Source: an uncultured Acetatifactor sp. (GTDB lineage Bacteria; Bacillota; Clostridia; Lachnospirales; Lachnospiraceae). Taken from it: a DNA stretch of 64,000 nt. Shown here piece by piece: positions 59,014 to 64,000 of this stretch. Below the pieces are notes generated by a model that worked only from the letters and a program-made list of their open reading frames with translations, was not told the origin of the DNA and did no database searches. Position 1 is the stretch's first letter. Every line of letters begins with the position of its first letter. The position numbers and the translations under genes were made by a program. The stretch is taken from positions 12,617 through 76,616 of the forward strand of contig CAJUFI010000010.1 of NCBI GenBank assembly GCA_910585665.1. Direction: 5' to 3'.

Positions 59014-60723
59014 TCATGCTTCCCTTTCCCCGCATCCAATCAGGCATTTCTTTCCTTCAAAGGCAAAGCCGTATTTCCTGATATTCTCCGCAGGGATGCC
59101 GGATGCCAGCAGCTCCGCTTCATACTGCTTTTCCTCTATCTGGGCGAGGGCCCCGGCCACCGTGTCCTCCAGAGTCTTTTCCCCGTCATCTCTGTCAAAG
59201 ACCTTGAATTCGAACAGGAACGCCTTTTCTCCTTTGACAAAAGGCTCTATGATGACATCGTATCTGCCGTATCCGCTCTCGCGGTTGGACTTTACTTTAT
59301 AGTTGTCCGCCAGGTCTACCACCAGGCCAAGCACGAAGCCATGGTAGAATCGCTCCGGCTCTGCCTCCTCTGACGGCTTCTTCCCGCTGTCGAAAGAGCT
59401 GAAGGTGTTCAGCGCCACCTTGTTCATAAAAGTGTTCATCCGCTTCACGTCGTCCCGCAGCAGGGCTTTGATGAACTCATTGTACTCTGCCGCCGTGCTC
59501 TCGAACCATCCCTGCACCATTCTGGCGAACATGCTCTCGATTTCCATATTCGTCAGCCGCAGGGTGTAGCATTTCTTCAAGAGCCTCCCGCGCCTCCTCA
59601 CGTTTTCCACCCGCAGATATCCCGTGGCAAGGAGCAGGCTCCAGACAGCGTTCTCATTCCGGGCGAGCTGATTGAAGACAATCTGTTCGTCAATCTCTGT
59701 GTCAAAGCTTCCCCCTTGCAACAGCTGCTCCATGGTCTGCTTCATGTCCGCCGACCCCTGCTTTATCAGGGAATTCACAAGCCCATTCCCGCTGCTGTCC
59801 GCCCAGTAGGCGCTGTATTCTCCATTTTTGTCCAAAAAATTGATAATAGACCAGGGATTGTAGATATCCCTGACGCTTCCGAAGGTAAAGCCGTCATACC
59901 ATTCCTTTACCCCCTGCTTCTCTGTCCCCAGCCCCACACTGTCCAGTGCCCGGAAGACTTCTTCCTCCGTAAAGCCAAAGCTGGTGGCATATTTTTCAGA
60001 AGTCGTGGTCACCACCTGCAGGTTATTCAAATCCGAGAAAATGGATTCCTTGGAAATCCGTGTGATTCCGGTAATCAATCCCCGCAGCAGATAAGGATTC
60101 GTCTTGAACGTAGCATTGAAGAAGCTCCTGAAAAAGCTCACAGCCTCATCCCAGTAACCGGACAGCCAGGCCTCCTGCATGGGAGTGTCGTACTCGTCAA
60201 GGAGGATGATTACCTTTCTGCCATAATAGCGGCTCAAATAAAATGACAGGTTATTGACCGCGTCCGCTGCCACTTTTCTGTCCATGCCCGGCTTTACGCT
60301 GTTAAAGTATTCCTTTTCGTTTTTGTTTAAATGGTCTCCTTCCAACAGAAAGAAGTTCTTCTGGTAAGCCTGGAACAGGATGGTGGATATGGCATATTCC
60401 ATATCCTCATAGTCCGTCGCCTTAATCTTCGCAAGGCTGAGAAAGATTACAGGCCAGGTTCCCTGCAGTTCCCGGAAGCGCTCTTCCTTCCATATGGAAA
60501 GGCCCTCGAAGAGATCCGCCCTGTCGGCATACTGGTTCGAGAAAAAGCATTCCGTCATGCTCAGGTTCAAAGTCTTGCCAAAACGGCGGGGACGGGTAAT
60601 CAGCGTCACGCTGTCCTCGTTGTCCCACCACTGTCTGATGAAATCCGTCTTGTCCACATAGAAAATATTCCTGGTTCTGACCGTTTCAAAGCTCTGCAGG
60701 CCGATTGCCACTTTTCCTGTCAT
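59014..60723 (-). CDS. AAA-ATPase-like protein with PD-(D/E)XK nuclease domain
   Basis: 569 residues from ATG 60723 (GAGGAGGAGAG upstream). The AAA-ATPase_like N terminus has FYVDKTDFIRQWWDNED, Walker A RPRRFGKTLNLSM, Walker B IILLDEYDTPMQEA and FTEEEVFRAL. The C-terminal nuclease-like part has GYGRYDVIIEPFVKGEKAFL then FEFKVFD (Asp, Glu-x-Lys). The family is very abundant in gut Clostridia and Bacteroidetes, with unknown function. Own promoter at 60799-60826. Confidence 0.88.
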   Translation of the reverse strand: MTGKVAIGLQSFETVRTRNIFYVDKTDFIRQWWDNEDSVTLITRPRRFGKTLNLSMTECFFSNQYADRADLFEGLSIWKEERFRELQGTWPVIFLSLAKIKATDYEDMEYAISTILFQAYQKNFFLLEGDHLNKNEKEYFNSVKPGMDRKVAADAVNNLSFYLSRYYGRKVIILLDEYDTPMQEAWLSGYWDEAVSFFRSFFNATFKTNPYLLRGLITGITRISKESIFSDLNNLQVVTTTSEKYATSFGFTEEEVFRALDSVGLGTEKQGVKEWYDGFTFGSVRDIYNPWSIINFLDKNGEYSAYWADSSGNGLVNSLIKQGSADMKQTMEQLLQGGSFDTEIDEQIVFNQLARNENAVWSLLLATGYLRVENVRRRGRLLKKCYTLRLTNMEIESMFARMVQGWFESTAAEYNEFIKALLRDDVKRMNTFMNKVALNTFSSFDSGKKPSEEAEPERFYHGFVLGLVVDLADNYKVKSNRESGYGRYDVIIEPFVKGEKAFLFEFKVFDRDDGEKTLEDTVAGALAQIEEKQYEAELLASGIPAENIRKYGFAFEGKKCLIGCGEREA

Positions 60724-60798
60724 ATCTCTCCTCCTCAATCCCTGCGGTTTTGATTTCTTTGCGCAAGACACTTCTGCCATGTCACAGAACAAGTATAT

Positions 60799-60826
60799 AT
60801 TATATCGGCGTGCGCCCTATTGTCAA
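60799..60826 (-). promoter_or_regulatory. Strong promoter of the PD-(D/E)XK ATPase gene
   Basis: Minus strand: perfect TTGACA (60826-60821), spacer of 16, perfect TATAAT (60804-60799), about 75 bases before the ATG. Confidence 0.75.
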
Positions 60827-60959
60827 CAATCATGGCCCAAAAGATTCCCGTCCCCCCTGGCATCGGAATGCTTTCAGTCTTCATATTCCTGCAGCTTATA
60901 AGATAATAGCCTGACGCCAATATCAAAGAGCTTATAAATAATGTTTTCTACATACCAAA

Positions 60960-61354
60960 TCACATCTGTAGTTTTCCTTTCACGGTTTTGCGGTTAATAG
61001 ATATGCTCAGCATAATCTGTTCGGTTGTGTCCGCCAGTAAAGAAATCCCCTCAATCCCATTCTTATAAAATAAATCGACGCCTATCTGTTCTCTCAGAGC
61101 CATTTTTTAGACACCATATCGTAGAATTGACCCTCGGTTATTTTCTCGCACTGCCAATCATACATACCATCATCCCCTATGGGCAGATACTCCGTTTGGC
61201 CTTGCGGATTATATATATCCCATCCGATTTGTTTCATCATTTTTAATAAATCAATTATACTGTCTGAACTGCTACTGCAGTCTAAAATGATTGACGTTTC
61301 CAAAACAGAAAGACCGCAACGGCGAAAAGAGGGCTCCGCCGACAACGTATCCAT
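60960..61354 (-). pseudogene. Small gene interrupted by (or using) a -1 frameshift at an A6 run
   Basis: The first frame (61354-61094) ends DWQCEKITEGQFYDMVSKKW and stops. The overlapping -1 frame (from 61103 to 60960) continues ALREQIGVDLFYKNGIEGIS, LLADTTEQIMLSISINRKTV and KGKLQM. The two join naturally as one protein if the frame slips back one base in AAAAAAT at 61102-61108. Either a one-base deletion or programmed slippage. No family recognised; about 130 residues when joined. No good ribosome site at the first ATG. Confidence 0.5.
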
Positions 61355-61378
61355 GTATACCCCATGACTATCCTCCCG

Positions 61379-63065
61379 CTACTTCCTCTTCTTCAGCCCT
61401 TTTTCCCTGGTCAGGGCCAGGGCTGCCGCCAGCGACGCGGCCAATGCCAGCGCCACAAAAACTGCCGCCATGGCCGCCGCCATGAACAGCGTATGGGCCT
61501 CCAGCGGAATCTCCACCCTCACCGACTCCATCAGCCGGGCCGTCACCCGCTTCCAGGCCAGCCCGCCGCAGATCCCGCCCAGGACAGCGCCCGGGACCAG
61601 GATGCAGGCAGCGCTCCCAACGATTTGCCAGACCCTTTCCCGCCTGCGGGCGCCAAGGGAATTCATAAGGCCCGCCGTCCGCCCCTGCTGCAAAGGGAAC
61701 AGGATCAGGAACAGGGCCAGGACTGCCCCGGCCGCGGCAATGCCAAGCTGTTCGAATTCTCCCTTCTTTCCGTTTTGAAGCAGCAGGGAATAGTACACTC
61801 CCGACTCGCCCAACAGCATCTCACAGGATACGGAAGACTTCGGCACAAAGATTGTGTTGGGCGTAAAGCCATACGGATCCTGGCTGTTCTGCCATGCGTC
61901 GCTCTGCCGGTACAGGCCCACGATCCGGTAGCCTTCCGTCTCCGTCAGGAAGCCTGCCCTCCTGGAGTACACCGCCGCGCCGGGAACGGAAGTGTTCTCC
62001 ATGTTCTCCTGCTGCACCTTGATATTATAGTCATAACCATAGTACCTCAGGTCAATCGTATCCCCTACCTCCAGGCTGTTGGCCTCCGCCAAGGACTGGG
62101 ACAGGATGCAGACCCGGCTCCCGCCGCTCCGTTCCCGCTCCGTAAAGTCACGGCCTTCCACGATTCGGGCCTGCTCCCGGACAAACACCGCCTGATGCCC
62201 CAGCTTCTCCACCGCCAGCACCGGGAAGCCTTCTTCCGACGCAAGATAATCCTCCGCCCCGCCCTCCAGCTTTGCCATGGTAGGGACGCAGTAGTCCGGG
62301 ATGTACGTTTCTGCCGGGACAAGCTCACCCACGACCCTGCCCTCCAAATCCGGGAGCCGATCATACTCGCGTCTTTTATCCTGATAAACTTTAAACCCAT
62401 TCCCCTCAGGGTCAGGGGCGGACGAGGGAAGGGCGCTATAGTCACAGACCGTCATAAAGCAGTCCATCTTCGCCGTAAACTCTTCCTCCCGCAGCCCTTT
62501 GCCGAACAGTTCCTCAAAGCTCTCCCGAAAACTCGGACTAAATAAATTCCTCTTCTCTATTCCCTGGACATCGGAATAGTCCATGCCGTAGACCAGGTAG
62601 TGCCCTCCCTCCTCCAGCTGCAGGGCTTCCAGCGCGTCCTCATCACAGACTGTAACCTTCAGCATGATGGTCTTCCCCTCCGGGGGCGCAAAGCCCTGCT
62701 CCAGGCCAATGGCCCGGTCTATGGTTCCTACGCAGAACCCTGAAAGGCTATATCGTATCTGCCCTTTCTCACCCGGATTGCCGTCCTTATCAACTTCATA
62801 ATAAGTGCCGGAGTCCTCGTATGGTATCGTCCCCACTTGGGCCAGCGTCACCTCAAGGACGGCGCAGCGATAAGGAATCCCGTCATTATAGCCCTGCAGG
62901 TACACCCCCTCCTCATGCCGGGAAAAATTATCCGGCGCCATCTCCGGGATATAAGCAGAAAGCCTCCCTGTGTACGTTTCCCCCTTAACCAAATCGGGGC
63001 GGGTGCGAATCACCTCCGACACCCACTCCTGATATTCTTCCGGTAATGATGAATGATGCATTCGA
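61379..63065 (-). pseudogene. 5'-truncated FtsX/MacB-type ABC exporter permease
   Basis: A long frame starts inside foreign sequence and gives a large outside domain (SRVCILSQSLAEANSLEVGD, GYRIVGLYRQSD). Three C-terminal membrane helices follow (IAAAGAVLALFLILFPL, AACILVPGAVLGGICGG, AAMAAVFVALALAASLAAAL) with SLGARRRERVWQI between. FtsX-like permeases begin with a membrane helix, which is missing here. At about 63065 the frame meets another gene start in a different frame. No ATPase gene is adjacent. Confidence 0.65.
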
Positions 63066-63141
63066 CAGCTGCTGTACGTTGGCATCATTAAATACGAATG
63101 ACATGGCAGAACCTCCATTGGTTGGCAGTCCTATTATACCA
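62985..63141 (-). other. Promoter and start of another gene joined to the truncated permease
   Basis: Minus strand TGGTATAAT (63141-63133) is an extended -10, followed by TGGAGGTTCTGCC and ATG at 63101. The frame reads MSFVFNDANVQQLSNASFII then runs into permease sequence in the wrong frame and stops at 62985. It is the 5' end of an unrelated gene whose remainder is gone. Confidence 0.5.
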
Positions 63142-63418
63142 GAAAAATAGCAGAATGTCCTGTTTTTGCAGCGATATTTGGGGACAAGACATATAAAAGC
63201 CTGCAATTGCTCGCCCAAAGAGCAAATATCGCAAACATCTGTTATCTACTAACATTCATATGCTGTTCCATCGTCTTCCCAGAAAGCATCCGCTTACCAT
63301 TTCCCTTTATCGCAGAAACGGTTTTACAACAATAATCAGAAACATGCATGCTTTCTAAAAACTGGTTTTCTATATTCCAACGTCTCACATTTTGGGCATC
63401 ACCACTAATAGAACTATC
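63142..63418. other. AT-rich gap without a supported gene
   Basis: About 280 bases. A minus-strand frame in phase with the ABC gene continues past its stop for about 57 codons to 63248, but it has no start signals or recognisable family. No repeats or terminators stand out. Confidence 0.4.
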
Positions 63419-64000
63419 CTATATGTCTTTTCTGTAAAATTCAGCCTGCTTATCAAACATGACTGTATACAAACCACCCTTCCGATACAATGAAGCATGG
63501 GTGCCATATTCCGCTATGCCACCATTTGCAAATACAGCAATCCTATCTGCCAGCTGTACTGCCGAAAGTCTATGTGTAATGAATATCGTATATTTACCTT
63601 CAGTCATTCTGTCAAATTGCTGATACATTTCATATTCAGCATTGGGATCCAAGGCGGCTGTGGGTTCATCCAGCAGATAAATACTGCCTCCGTGGTAACA
63701 AGCCCTTGCAATGGCAATCTTTTGGCACTCTCCACCGGACGGCACGATTGCATTTTCGTCAAACCACTTCTTTATCTGGGTGTTATATCCTTCAGGTAGT
63801 TTTTCCATAAAAGCAGCAACACCGCTGAAGCCACAAACATTGTCCAGCTTCTTTATATCCCAAGAATCCCCCAATATAATATTCTCCCCCAATGTAAGAT
63901 AAAATTCCGCGCAATCCTGAAAGACAGGCGCAAACATGCGTTGATAGCTTTCATAATCGTATTCATTTATGTTAATCCCATTCAATAGTATCTCTCCTTC
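63419..64000 (-). CDS. C-terminal part of an ABC exporter ATPase (cut by window edge)
   Basis: The frame is open at the right edge. Visible: EILLNGININEYDYESYQRM, Q-loop PVFQDCAEFYLTLGENI, signature PSGGECQKIAIARA (degenerate, Pro-Ser-Gly-Gly-Glu), Walker B IYLLDEPTAALDP and ITHRLSAVQLADRI. The pattern fits the fused membrane-plus-ATPase exporters of the lantibiotic/peptide type. Walker A and any membrane part lie beyond 64000. AT-rich compared with most of the window. Confidence 0.85.
   Translation of the reverse strand, partial: EGEILLNGININEYDYESYQRMFAPVFQDCAEFYLTLGENIILGDSWDIKKLDNVCGFSGVAAFMEKLPEGYNTQIKKWFDENAIVPSGGECQKIAIARACYHGGSIYLLDEPTAALDPNAEYEMYQQFDRMTEGKYTIFITHRLSAVQLADRIAVFANGGIAEYGTHASLYRKGGLYTVMFDKQAEFYRKDI

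Noticed and set aside
63248..63418. In-frame extension past the TAG of the right-edge ABC gene, suggesting stop read-through
   Set aside because: The extension has no domain match and the ABC protein has a normal C-terminal length; about 57 open codons in AT-rich DNA can arise by chance.

Overview
The window looks like chromosomal DNA of a spore-forming clostridium, most likely a Lachnospiraceae gut bacterium of moderately high GC. The evidence is spoVT and spoVG, a SleB-type spore-cortex hydrolase domain, the two-gene glgC/glgD pair, DnaD-like plus DnaC/DnaI-like replication proteins, a DUF1836 protein, strong AGGAGG-type ribosome binding sites, and an F-type ATP synthase whose c subunit carries the sodium-binding residues. 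No rRNA, tRNA, CRISPR array or phage was seen.

Layout. 1-800 is a patchwork of gene fragments. 970-5000 holds pncB, a Sel1-repeat protein and an APH-fold kinase. 5052-9107 is a minus-strand two-component system plus ABC exporter, followed by spoVT. 10145-12314 is an AT-rich two-gene unit (AAA15-type ATPase plus TOPRIM-like protein) with its own promoter; it resembles a phage-defence pair. 12509-14245 is a second ABC exporter. 14400-16700 is a graveyard of decayed regulator and exporter genes around a Uma2 nuclease gene. 16692-20547 is a MATE efflux pump, an AgrC-like kinase and a LytTR regulator in one orientation. 20643-28864 is housekeeping (DUF1836, degV, an SGNH hydrolase, an ArsR-like regulator, mfd, pth). 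29336-33323 holds an ABC-F protein, a DUF4143 ATPase and the remnant of a second one. 33361-41694 holds spoVG-glgD-glgC, murC, the two replication genes and prs. 41993-46796 is a small operon of membrane-anchored proteins of unknown function with a methyltransferase. 46938-54551 is the whole atp operon. 54747-58841 holds a DUF402 gene, the SleB-like gene, upp, rpiB and the Sua5/TsaC gene. 59014-64000 is accessory DNA: a PD-(D/E)XK ATPase gene, a frameshifted small gene, a 5'-truncated permease gene and the end of an ABC exporter gene.

The most interesting signals are non-coding. A structured element of about 112-134 nt sits just upstream of the start codons of three unrelated genes (the ArsR-like regulator, mfd and sua5), always in sense. 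Its internal hairpin and its closing stem change by compensating substitutions between copies. A separate 105-bp palindromic element (two full copies and one half copy) looks like a MITE. The atpE-atpF gap holds a three-way-junction structure directly after the atpE stop codon. A cluster of DnaA-box-like sites precedes the DnaD-like gene. A 33-residue protein gene lies downstream of mfd. All assignments are by reading the sequence; no database search was possible.
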